Shown here piece by piece: positions 18,319-26,449 of a DNA stretch of 64,000 nt. The DNA is taken from positions 1,798,001 to 1,862,000 of the forward strand of contig NZ_VTFG01000002.1 in NCBI RefSeq assembly GCF_008692035.1. Reading direction: 5' to 3'. Position numbers and translations under genes: made by a program. Numbering within the stretch: the stretch's first letter is position 1; every line of letters starts with the position of its first letter. The stretch comes from Pseudomonas marginalis. Its GTDB lineage: Bacteria; Pseudomonadota; Gammaproteobacteria; Pseudomonadales; Pseudomonadaceae. The notes beneath the pieces are model-generated. The model was not told the DNA's origin and made no database searches. It saw only the letters and a program-made list of their open reading frames with translations.

Positions 18319-19379
18319 CAGTGCAGCTCCTCAGCCAGTAACAACGTGCTCAGCCGGGTTGCCACACGCTCAGGGTTCAGGCGCGTGAAACACAGGGGCG
18401 ACTCGCGCTTGATGTCGAACCGACGCAGGTCGTCGGCCGTCGGTTGATAGGTACATTGTTTTTGCAGGCACGGCGCACAGGCAAAGTCGCTGGCCAGGTG
18501 AATCTGGCCCTTGCCGTAGGCGCCGGTCAGCCCGGGGTTGGTGGGGCCGAACAGGGAAATGGTCGGCACATCCAATGCCGCCGCCAAATGCCCGAGTCCG
18601 GTGTCCACCGCCACACAGGCGCGGGCGCCGGCCAATACCCGGGCCACGCCGGCCAGGTTCAGCTTGGGCAGCACTTCGGCGTTGTTCAGGCCTTGGGCCA
18701 GGCGCTCCGCCCGGGCCTTTTCGGCGGCGTTGCCCCACGGCAACTTCACGTCCACGCCCAGGCGGCCCATACGTTCAGCCAATTCGCGCCAGTAGGCTTC
18801 GGGCCAATGCTTGGTGTCCCAGGTGGTGCCGTGCAGCAGCAGGACGAAGGGCTTTTTCGGCGGCAGGCCGAGCAGTTTTTCGGTGCTGAGGCCGTAGTCG
18901 CCCAAGCCTTTGGGCAAGTCATAGCCGAGGGCCACGGCGAACAGTTGGCGCAAGCGCTCCACCGCATGCTGCCCACGGGCCACGGCCAGGCGCCGCGAGT
19001 AGAAGCGCGCCGCAATCGGCTCACGGGCCGAGTGTTTGTCGAATCCGGCCACCGGAGCCCGCACGTACCGGGTCAGCCAGGCGCTTTTGAACAGGCCCTG
19101 GGCATCGATCACCAGATCGTACTTGGTCGACTGGACTTGCTGCTTGAAGCGCCGCCACTCGCCGCTCTTGAAGGTTTCCCAGAGGTTCTTGCGCCAGCGG
19201 CGGATCGCCACCGGGATCACCTTGTCCACCGCCGGATGCCAGGTGGGGATTTCAGCAAAGCCTTCTTCCACCACCCAGTCGAAGCGAATGCCGGGGATCG
19301 CCCGTGCCGCGTCAGTCAGTGCCGGCAAGGCGTGGATCACGTCGCCCAGGGATGAGGTCTTGATTACCAGTACCCGCAA
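18318..19379 (-). CDS. waaC: Heptosyltransferase I (WaaC/RfaC)
   Basis: A GT9 heptosyltransferase that transfers the first L-glycero-D-manno-heptose from ADP-heptose to Kdo. The frame extends upstream into waaF, but the family N-terminus (M)RVLVIKTSSLGDVIHALPAL begins at a TTG at 19379, one base after the waaF stop; no ATG is suitably placed. This gives 353 residues, the usual WaaC length. Later motifs include LLHGTTWDTKHWPE and the ADP-heptose loop ACVAVDTGLGHLAAALDVP. A non-ATG start is unusual in this operon and may set a lower translation rate, or rely on coupling to waaF. Confidence 0.9.
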   Translation of the reverse strand: MRVLVIKTSSLGDVIHALPALTDAARAIPGIRFDWVVEEGFAEIPTWHPAVDKVIPVAIRRWRKNLWETFKSGEWRRFKQQVQSTKYDLVIDAQGLFKSAWLTRYVRAPVAGFDKHSAREPIAARFYSRRLAVARGQHAVERLRQLFAVALGYDLPKGLGDYGLSTEKLLGLPPKKPFVLLLHGTTWDTKHWPEAYWRELAERMGRLGVDVKLPWGNAAEKARAERLAQGLNNAEVLPKLNLAGVARVLAGARACVAVDTGLGHLAAALDVPTISLFGPTNPGLTGAYGKGQIHLASDFACAPCLQKQCTYQPTADDLRRFDIKRESPLCFTRLNPERVATRLSTLLLAEELH

Positions 19380-19380
19380 C

Positions 19381-20415
19381 TCAGTGAACCTCGACCACGT
19401 CGCCCTGCAACCGCTGCAAGGCATCGGTTACCGGCTGCGGCAGCAATTGGCGCAGGCAGTTGTAATGGCCGAAGCGGCAGGTGCGATCAAAGCACGGGCT
19501 GCACTCCAGCCCCAGGCGCACCACTTCGACCTGGTCGGCCAACGGCGGGGTGAAGCCCGGCGAGGTGGAGCCGTACACCGCCACCAACGGGCGGTTCAGC
19601 GCAGCGGCCACATGCATCAGGCCGGAGTCGTTGGACACCACGGCGTCCGCACAGGACAGCAAGTCGATGGCCTCGGCCAGGGACGTGTCGCCACTGAGGT
19701 TGACGGCCTCTTCGCGCAGGCCCGGGATCAGGCGCTGGCGAATATCTTCACCCACCGAGTGATCGTTTTTCGAACCGAACAACCACACCTGCCAGCCTTC
19801 GCGAATCTTCATCTCGGCGACTTTGGCGTAGTGGTCCGACGGCCAGCGCTTGGACTCGCCAAACTCCGCCCCGGGGCACAGGGCCAACACCGGACGATCC
19901 AGGGCCAGGCCGAACTTGGCCAGTGCCGCATCGCGGGTCACCGGGTCGATCTGCAGGCTGGGGCGCGGGTACGGCTTGGGCAGCTCGGCGCCCGGCGCAT
20001 AGGCCAGGGCCATGAAGCGTTCGATCATCAGCGGGTAGCGCGCCTTGTCCAGCGTGCGTACATCATTAAGCAGCACATAGCGAAACTCGCCGCGCCAGCC
20101 GGTGCGCTTGGGGATACCGGCAAAATACGGCACCAGCGCCGATTTGAGCGAGTTGGGCAGCAGGATCGCCTGGTCGTACTGGCCCGCCAAGGATTTGCCG
20201 ATGCGACGGCGGGTCGCCAATTCCAGGGCACCGTGGCCGAGCGGAAAGCTCAAGGCCTTGTGCACTTCGGGCATGCGCTCGAGGATCGGCCGGCTCCACT
20301 CGGGGGCGAGCACGTCGATCTGGCAGTCCGGGTAGCGCATACGCAGGCTCTGGAACAGAGTCTGCGCCATCACCATGTCACCGACCCAACTGGGCCCAAC
20401 GATCAGAATATTCAT
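19381..20415 (-). CDS. waaF: Heptosyltransferase II (WaaF/RfaF)
   Basis: A 344-residue GT9 enzyme adding the second heptose to the inner core. It starts MNILIVGPSWVGDMVMAQTLFQSL, the diagnostic WaaF N-terminus, and carries ADAVVSNDSGLMHVAAALNRP and VAVYGSTSPGFTPP for ADP-heptose binding. It is the first gene of the minus-strand inner-core operon and lies 54 bases after glnE, from which a strong hairpin separates it. In P. aeruginosa ilvE lies between these two genes; it is absent here. Confidence 0.94.
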   Translation of the reverse strand: MNILIVGPSWVGDMVMAQTLFQSLRMRYPDCQIDVLAPEWSRPILERMPEVHKALSFPLGHGALELATRRRIGKSLAGQYDQAILLPNSLKSALVPYFAGIPKRTGWRGEFRYVLLNDVRTLDKARYPLMIERFMALAYAPGAELPKPYPRPSLQIDPVTRDAALAKFGLALDRPVLALCPGAEFGESKRWPSDHYAKVAEMKIREGWQVWLFGSKNDHSVGEDIRQRLIPGLREEAVNLSGDTSLAEAIDLLSCADAVVSNDSGLMHVAAALNRPLVAVYGSTSPGFTPPLADQVEVVRLGLECSPCFDRTCRFGHYNCLRQLLPQPVTDALQRLQGDVVEVH

Positions 20416-20433
20416 GTAGTTTCCACAAACGAT

Positions 20434-20457
20434 GCGGGGAGGCTTATGCCTCCCCGC
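20434..20457. terminator. Perfect 10-bp hairpin between glnE and waaF
   Basis: Arms GCGGGGAGGC at 20434-20443 and GCCTCCCCGC at 20448-20457 pair perfectly around TTAT. It sits in the 54-base gap after the glnE stop. The minus-strand 3' flank (ATCGTTTGTGG) has only a short T run, so it may be a weak terminator, an attenuator or an mRNA-stability element that separates glnE from waaF expression. Confidence 0.6.
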
Positions 20458-20469
20458 CCTAATAGTGTT

Positions 20470-23409
20470 TCAACCCAACCCCAGCGCCTGCCAGATTCGC
20501 ATCACCTGGCGCCGTTCGTCAGCGAACTGATCACCGGGTACCGTACCGGCCTCGTTCTGCAAGGCCTGGCGATGCGCGGCGGAACGGTAGGCCTTATACA
20601 CCTCGCGCAGCAGATGGGCATCGGCGGCGGGCATCAAGCCCACCTGCTCGAGGCCTTCCAGAATGCGGATATTGTCGGTGTAGCGCAGCAACGATGGATG
20701 TTGCGCAGACCACGCCAAAGCCGCGTATTGCACCATAAATTCAATATCGACGATACCTCCGGCGTCCTGCTTGAGGTCGAACAGCACCGTGGCGTCGAAG
20801 GCATTGGCGCCGGTGCCGGCCGCCGTGGCCTTGGTGCCCAGGTTGTCACGCATCTTGGCGCGCATCTCGCTGACCTCCTGGCGCAACTTCGCCAAGTCGC
20901 GCTCACGCCCCAGCACTTTAGCCCGTACCTGCTCGAATGCCTGGCCCACATCCTGGCTGCCCACCAGCACCCGCGCGCGGATCAGGGCCTGATGTTCCCA
21001 GGTCCATGCTTCATTTTGTTGATAGCGATCAAACGCCCCGAGGGAACTGACCAGCAACCCGGATGCGCCGGATGGTCGCAGGCGCATGTCGACTTCATAC
21101 AATTGGCCGGAGTTGGTCTGGGTGGTCAGCAGATGAATGATCCGCTGGCCCAGGCGCGTAAAGAACTGCGCGCCGTCGATCGGCTTGGCGCCGTCGGTCT
21201 CGGCCTGCGGGTCGCCATCGTGGATAAACACCAGGTCCAGGTCCGAACCATGCCCCAGTTCGATGCCGCCGACTTTCCCATAACCGACAATGATGAACCC
21301 AGGATCGCACAAGGTACCGTCCAAGCGCTGCGGCGAGCCGTGGCGCGCGACCGTCTGGCGCCAGGCCAGGGCCAGCACTTGTTCGAGGATGGCTTCGGCG
21401 AGCCAGGTCAGGTAGTCGCTGACTTTCATCAACGGCAGGCTGCCAGCGATTTCCGACGCGGCCACGCGCAGGCGGTGGGCCAGCTTGAAGTGCCGCAGGG
21501 CTTCCATCTGCTGTTCAAGGTCATCCTCGGGGATGCGCGTAAGGCGCTCGCGCAACTCAGCGGCAAGTTCCGGCGCCAGCGGTGGCTTGAACAAACGGCC
21601 TTCGTTGAGCAACTCATCCAGCAGCAGCGGGAAGCGCGTGATCTGCTCGGCGATCCATGGACTGGCGGCGCACAGGGTCAGCAGGCGGCGCAGGGCGTCG
21701 GGGTTTTCCGTCAGCAGCACCAGATAGGCGGAACGCCGGGCGACGGCCTCCACCAGCGGCAGTACACGCTCCAGCACCAGGTCCGGGTTGGCGTGCTCGA
21801 CGGCCTGGGCCAGCAAGCGCGGGATAAAGGCATCCAGGCGTTCACGCCCCAGGCGCTGCATGGCCCGCAGTTGCGGGCTGTTGCGCAGGCTGGCCAAGGC
21901 TTTAAGGGCCTTGGTGGCGTCGGTGAAGCCGCCTTCAGCCAATTGACGGCAAGCGGCCTCTTCATCCTGGGACTCTTCCCACAGCGGCAGCCATTCCCCG
22001 CCCACGACCAACTCGCTTTCCGCGCCTTCTTCTTCATCAGGATCCGCAATCACCTGGCGGAAGTGCCAGTCCACGCGGCCACGCCAGTACATCAGGCGCT
22101 CGTGGAACGCCGCCCAGTCGGCAAAGCCGAGCATAAAGGCAATGCGCGCCTGGTCTTCAGGGCTGTCCGGCAGCATTTGGGTCTGGCGGTCGGCAATCGC
22201 CTGGATCGCATGTTCGGTGTAACGCAGGAATTCATAGCCATTACGCAACTCGGCGATCACCGCCGGCGGCAGGTAGCCCTGGCCTTCCAGGGTGCCGAGC
22301 ACCTTGAGCAGCGGCCGTTGCTGCAGGCTGAGGTCGCGGCCGCCATGGATCAGCTGGAACGCCTGGGCGATAAATTCCACTTCGCGGATGCCGCCCGAGC
22401 CCAGCTTGATATTGTCGGCCATGCCTTTGCGCCGGACTTCCTGCTGGATCAGCTGCTTCATGGTGCGCAGCGCCTCGATGGCGGAAAAGTCCAGGTAACG
22501 GCGGTACACGAACGGCCGCAGCATATCGAGCAGTTGCGCACCGGCCACCTGGTCACCGGCAACCACACGCGCCTTGATCATGGCGTAGCGTTCCCAGTCG
22601 CGACCCTGGTCCTGGTAGTACTGCTCCAGCGCATTGAAGCTGAGCACCAGGGCACCGGCCGAACCGTAGGGGCGCAGGCGCATGTCGACACGGAACACAA
22701 AGCCGTCGACGGTCATCGGGTCGAGGGACTTGATCAATTTTTGACCAAGGCGAATAAAGAACTCCTGGTTATCCAGGGAGCGCTTCACGCCCACGGTTTC
22801 GCCGCCCTCGGGGTAGGCGAAGATCAGGTCGATATCCGACGAGAGGTTCAGCTCCACCGCGCCGAGCTTGCCCATGCCGAGGATGACCATGTGCTGCAGT
22901 TCGCCGCTGCGCCGCCCGGTCGGCGTGCCGAACTGCACGCAGTGGCGCTGGTACAGCCATTGGTAGGCCTGGTCGATGCTGGCGTCGGCCATGTCGGAGA
23001 GGTCACGACAGGTTTGCACCAGGTCGGCCTGGCGGGTCAGGTCACGCCAGATGATGCGCACTTGCTGGCGGGTACGCTGGCGACGCAGTACGCGGCCCAG
23101 CTCATCTTCTGTTTCGGCCTGTTGCACGGCACCGGCAATCTGCCCGCACAGCTCGCCCGGCGCAAAGCCGCGATCCAGCTCGCCCCAGGCCGCCAGCTCG
23201 AGCAACATCAAAGGGTCACGAACACTCTGTTCAATGACGAAATCACTGGCGGCGCACACGCGGGCGAAGTCGGCCCACCGTTGCGGCGTCCACGCAGAAA
23301 GGCCATGATCGTCGTCCAGCGCGGCCACGGCGTCACGAAATGACTGCTCGGCCCGCTGGGCCTTTGGCAACAGAATGGCCGGCAGTTCGGCCAGCGTTGG
23401 AAGGCTCAT
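20470..23409 (-). CDS. glnE: Glutamine synthetase adenylyltransferase/adenylyl-removing enzyme
   Basis: A 979-residue bifunctional enzyme that adenylylates glutamine synthetase when nitrogen is plentiful and removes the AMP when it is scarce, under PII control. Two nucleotidyltransferase domains are visible. The N-terminal deadenylylase site is LNLSSDIDLIFAYPEGGE, with SDID at 191-194. The C-terminal adenylylase site is GHGSDLDLVFIHDGD near residue 720. Length is that of the family (about 950-980). It diverges from aceE across a 383-base gap and precedes the waaF operon, the usual Pseudomonas arrangement apart from the missing ilvE. Confidence 0.96.
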   Translation of the reverse strand: MSLPTLAELPAILLPKAQRAEQSFRDAVAALDDDHGLSAWTPQRWADFARVCAASDFVIEQSVRDPLMLLELAAWGELDRGFAPGELCGQIAGAVQQAETEDELGRVLRRQRTRQQVRIIWRDLTRQADLVQTCRDLSDMADASIDQAYQWLYQRHCVQFGTPTGRRSGELQHMVILGMGKLGAVELNLSSDIDLIFAYPEGGETVGVKRSLDNQEFFIRLGQKLIKSLDPMTVDGFVFRVDMRLRPYGSAGALVLSFNALEQYYQDQGRDWERYAMIKARVVAGDQVAGAQLLDMLRPFVYRRYLDFSAIEALRTMKQLIQQEVRRKGMADNIKLGSGGIREVEFIAQAFQLIHGGRDLSLQQRPLLKVLGTLEGQGYLPPAVIAELRNGYEFLRYTEHAIQAIADRQTQMLPDSPEDQARIAFMLGFADWAAFHERLMYWRGRVDWHFRQVIADPDEEEGAESELVVGGEWLPLWEESQDEEAACRQLAEGGFTDATKALKALASLRNSPQLRAMQRLGRERLDAFIPRLLAQAVEHANPDLVLERVLPLVEAVARRSAYLVLLTENPDALRRLLTLCAASPWIAEQITRFPLLLDELLNEGRLFKPPLAPELAAELRERLTRIPEDDLEQQMEALRHFKLAHRLRVAASEIAGSLPLMKVSDYLTWLAEAILEQVLALAWRQTVARHGSPQRLDGTLCDPGFIIVGYGKVGGIELGHGSDLDLVFIHDGDPQAETDGAKPIDGAQFFTRLGQRIIHLLTTQTNSGQLYEVDMRLRPSGASGLLVSSLGAFDRYQQNEAWTWEHQALIRARVLVGSQDVGQAFEQVRAKVLGRERDLAKLRQEVSEMRAKMRDNLGTKATAAGTGANAFDATVLFDLKQDAGGIVDIEFMVQYAALAWSAQHPSLLRYTDNIRILEGLEQVGLMPAADAHLLREVYKAYRSAAHRQALQNEAGTVPGDQFADERRQVMRIWQALGLG

Positions 23410-23590
23410 GGTCTATCCTTGGTCGGCGTGTAAATGGCCTGCTGCTGTGAAGGCAGGCGCCGCGCTCGATGAAGGACTGTCGAACAAAGGTGATAAATAG
23501 CTGAAAATATGTAATTTTTGGCAGGCAACATTAAACTTCTACCTTTTCTTGTTCGCAAAAGATCAACAATAACGATTATGCTCACCAGCC

Positions 23591-23681
23591 AGACCGAGCA
23601 ATCCGCTCGGTCTTGTGTAGTTTTACTACTCGTATATACATTCGAAAGGCTGAAATGGCCGACGATTTGTAGTAAAACTAC
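23591..23681 (+). promoter_or_regulatory. aceE promoter region: hairpin plus two FadR-type palindromes
   Basis: In the 383-base gap between glnE and aceE an 8-bp hairpin AGACCGAG/CTCGGTCT spans 23591-23613. Two perfect palindromes GTAGT-N3-ACTAC lie at 23617-23629 and 23669-23681, centres 52 bp apart (about five helical turns). Each fits the FadR-subfamily GntR consensus TnGTnnnACnA. A plausible promoter, TTGTGT (23613-23618), 16 bp, TATACA (23635-23640), overlaps the first palindrome, and the second lies downstream of the expected start. A PdhR-like repressor sensing pyruvate is the natural candidate; this is inference. The remainder of 23410-23792 shows nothing else clear. Confidence 0.65.
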
Positions 23682-23792
23682 AGGACGCCGAAGCAACCTT
23701 CGGCCATCCAAGAATTTATGTCGTCTGCCCACAAGGCCAGTCGCAAACTTCAGGCAACCGATTCTGGTAGCCTTTCCGCCCTGGAGCAAGCC

Positions 23793-26438
23793 ATGCAAGA
23801 CCTCGATCCCGTCGAAACCCAGGAATGGCTGGACGCCCTGGAATCGGTTCTCGACAAAGAAGGCGAAGACCGTGCTCACTACCTGATGACCCGTATGGGC
23901 GAACTCGCGACCCGCAGCGGCTCGCAACTGCCCTACGCCATCACCACGCCATACCGCAACACCATCCCCGTTACCCACGAAGCACGCATGCCTGGCGACC
24001 TGTTCATGGAACGCCGCATTCGCTCGCTGGTACGTTGGAACGCCATGGCGATGGTAATGCGCACGAACTTGAAAGATTCTGACCTGGGCGGTCACATCTC
24101 CAGCTTCGCTTCCAGCGCAACCCTGTATGACATCGGCTTCAACTACTTCTTCCAGGCCCCGACCGAAGAACACGGCGGCGACCTGATCTACTTCCAGGGC
24201 CACACCTCGCCGGGCGTCTACGCTCGTGCGTTCATGGAAGGTCGCATCAGCGAAGAGCAAATGAACAACTTCCGCCAGGAAGTCGACGGTCAGGGCCTGT
24301 CGTCCTACCCGCACCCTTGGCTGATGCCTGATTTCTGGCAGTTCCCGACGGTATCCATGGGCCTGGGCCCGATCCAGGCGATCTACCAGGCACGCTTCAT
24401 GAAGTACCTGGAAGCCCGTGGCTTCATCCCGGAAGGCAAGCAGAAAGTCTGGTGCTTCCTGGGCGACGGCGAGTGCGACGAGCCGGAATCCCTGGGTGCC
24501 ATCTCCCTGGCCGGCCGCGAGAAGCTGGACAACCTGATCTTCGTCATCAACTGCAACCTGCAGCGCCTCGACGGCCCGGTTCGCGGCAACGGCAAGATCA
24601 TCCAGGAACTCGAAGGCGTGTTCCGCGGTGCCCAGTGGAACGTGACCAAGGTCATCTGGGGCCGTTTCTGGGACCCACTGCTGGCCAAGGACGTCGACGG
24701 TATCCTGCAACGTCGCATGGACGAAGTCATCGACGGCGAGTACCAGAACTACAAGGCCAAAGACGGCGCGTTCGTGCGTGAACATTTCTTCAACACGCCT
24801 GAACTCAAGGCGATGGTTGCCGACCTGTCCGACGACGAGATCTGGAAACTCAACCGTGGCGGCCACGACCCGTACAAGGTCTATGCGGCGTACCACGAAG
24901 CGGTCAACCACAAAGAACAACCGACCGTCATCCTGGCCAAGACCATCAAGGGTTATGGCACCGGTGCCGGCGAAGCGAAAAACACCGCGCACAACACCAA
25001 GAAAGTCGATGTCGACAGCCTGAAGCTGTTCCGCGACCGCTTCGACATCCCGGTCAAGGACGAAGAGCTGGAGAACCTGCCGTTCTTCAAGCCTGAGGCG
25101 AACAGCGCCGAAGCCCGCTACCTGAGCGAGCGTCGTACCGCACTGGGCGGTTTCGTGCCACAGCGCCGCGCCAAGAGCTTCAACATCCCGACACCTCCGC
25201 TGGATACCCTCAAGGCGATCCTGGACGGCTCGGGCGACCGTGAAATCTCCACCACCATGGCCTTCGTGCGGATCCTCGCGCAGCTGGTCAAGGACAAGGA
25301 GATCGGCTCGCGCATCGTGCCGATCATCCCGGACGAAGCCCGTACTTTCGGTATGGAAGGCATGTTCCGCCAGTTGGGCATCTACTCCTCCGTCGGCCAG
25401 CTCTACGAGCCAGTCGATAAAGACCAGGTGATGTTCTACAAGGAAGACAAGAAGGGCCAGATCCTCGAAGAAGGCATCAACGAAGCGGGCGCCATGAGTT
25501 CCTTCATCGCTGCCGGTACTTCGTACTCCAGCCACAACCAGCCGATGCTGCCGTTCTACATCTTCTACTCGATGTTCGGTTTCCAGCGTATCGGCGACCT
25601 GGCTTGGGCAGCGGGCGACAGCCGTACCCGTGGTTTCCTGATCGGCGGTACCGCCGGCCGTACCACTCTGAACGGCGAAGGCCTGCAACACGAAGACGGT
25701 CACAGCCACATCCTGGCTGCCACCATCCCGAACTGCCGCACCTTTGATCCAACCTACGGCTATGAGCTGGCGGTGATCATCCAGGACGGCATGAAGAAGA
25801 TGACCGAAGAGCAGCAGGACGTTTTCTACTACATCACCGTGATGAACGAGTCCTACCAGCAGCCAGCCATGCCGGCCGGCGTGGAAGAAGGCATCATCAA
25901 GGGCATGTACCTGCTCGAAGAAGACACCAAGGAAGCGGCGCACCACGTGCAGCTGATGGGCTCCGGCACCATCCTGCGTGAAGTCCGTGAAGCGGCGAAG
26001 ATCCTGCGTGAAGAGTTCAACGTCGGCGCCGACGTCTGGAGCGTTACCAGCTTCAACGAACTGCGTCGCGACGGCCTGGCCGTAGAGCGCAACAACCGCC
26101 TGCACCCGGGCCAGAAGCCTGCGCAGAGCTATGTCGAAGAGTGCCTGGCCGGCCGTAAAGGTCCAGTCATTGCCTCTACCGACTACATGAAACTGTTTGC
26201 TGAACAAATTCGCCAGTGGGTCCCGTCCAAGGAATTCAAAGTCCTGGGCACCGACGGTTTCGGCCGCAGTGACAGCCGCAAGAAGCTGCGTCACTTCTTC
26301 GAAGTCGACCGTCACTTCGTGGTGTTGGCAGCCCTGGAAGCCTTGGCTGACCGCGGTGAGATCGAACCCAAGGTGGTAGCTGACGCTATCGTCAAGTTCG
26401 GGATCAACCCGGAAAAACGCAACCCACTGGACTGCTGA
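23793..26438 (+). CDS. aceE: Pyruvate dehydrogenase E1 component (homodimeric)
   Basis: An 881-residue thiamine-diphosphate enzyme that decarboxylates pyruvate and passes the acetyl group to the lipoyl arms of E2. The open frame begins at 23718, but the ATG at 23793 (MQDLDPVETQEWLDALE) has GGAG eight bases upstream and gives the family length. The ThDP motif is GDGECDEPESLGAISLAG, ending with INCNLQRLDG. Later ETFGMEGMFRQ-type and GHSHILAATIPNCRTFDP blocks match homodimeric E1. It is followed after 11 bases by aceF. Expression probably answers to the paired palindromes upstream. Confidence 0.96.
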   Translation: MQDLDPVETQEWLDALESVLDKEGEDRAHYLMTRMGELATRSGSQLPYAITTPYRNTIPVTHEARMPGDLFMERRIRSLVRWNAMAMVMRTNLKDSDLGGHISSFASSATLYDIGFNYFFQAPTEEHGGDLIYFQGHTSPGVYARAFMEGRISEEQMNNFRQEVDGQGLSSYPHPWLMPDFWQFPTVSMGLGPIQAIYQARFMKYLEARGFIPEGKQKVWCFLGDGECDEPESLGAISLAGREKLDNLIFVINCNLQRLDGPVRGNGKIIQELEGVFRGAQWNVTKVIWGRFWDPLLAKDVDGILQRRMDEVIDGEYQNYKAKDGAFVREHFFNTPELKAMVADLSDDEIWKLNRGGHDPYKVYAAYHEAVNHKEQPTVILAKTIKGYGTGAGEAKNTAHNTKKVDVDSLKLFRDRFDIPVKDEELENLPFFKPEANSAEARYLSERRTALGGFVPQRRAKSFNIPTPPLDTLKAILDGSGDREISTTMAFVRILAQLVKDKEIGSRIVPIIPDEARTFGMEGMFRQLGIYSSVGQLYEPVDKDQVMFYKEDKKGQILEEGINEAGAMSSFIAAGTSYSSHNQPMLPFYIFYSMFGFQRIGDLAWAAGDSRTRGFLIGGTAGRTTLNGEGLQHEDGHSHILAATIPNCRTFDPTYGYELAVIIQDGMKKMTEEQQDVFYYITVMNESYQQPAMPAGVEEGIIKGMYLLEEDTKEAAHHVQLMGSGTILREVREAAKILREEFNVGADVWSVTSFNELRRDGLAVERNNRLHPGQKPAQSYVEECLAGRKGPVIASTDYMKLFAEQIRQWVPSKEFKVLGTDGFGRSDSRKKLRHFFEVDRHFVVLAALEALADRGEIEPKVVADAIVKFGINPEKRNPLDC

Positions 26439-26449
26439 GGAGACTTTTT

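Noticed and set aside
19036..23343. A 1435-codon open frame antisense to waaC, waaF and glnE
   Set aside because: Its existence follows from strong G/C third-position bias in the real minus-strand genes; the translation has no recognisable domain and is rich in Gln, His and Arg, and it would overlap three well-supported genes.
23406..26315. A 969-codon open frame antisense to aceE
   Set aside because: A shadow of aceE codon bias; no motif, no ribosome binding site and complete overlap with an unmistakable enzyme gene.
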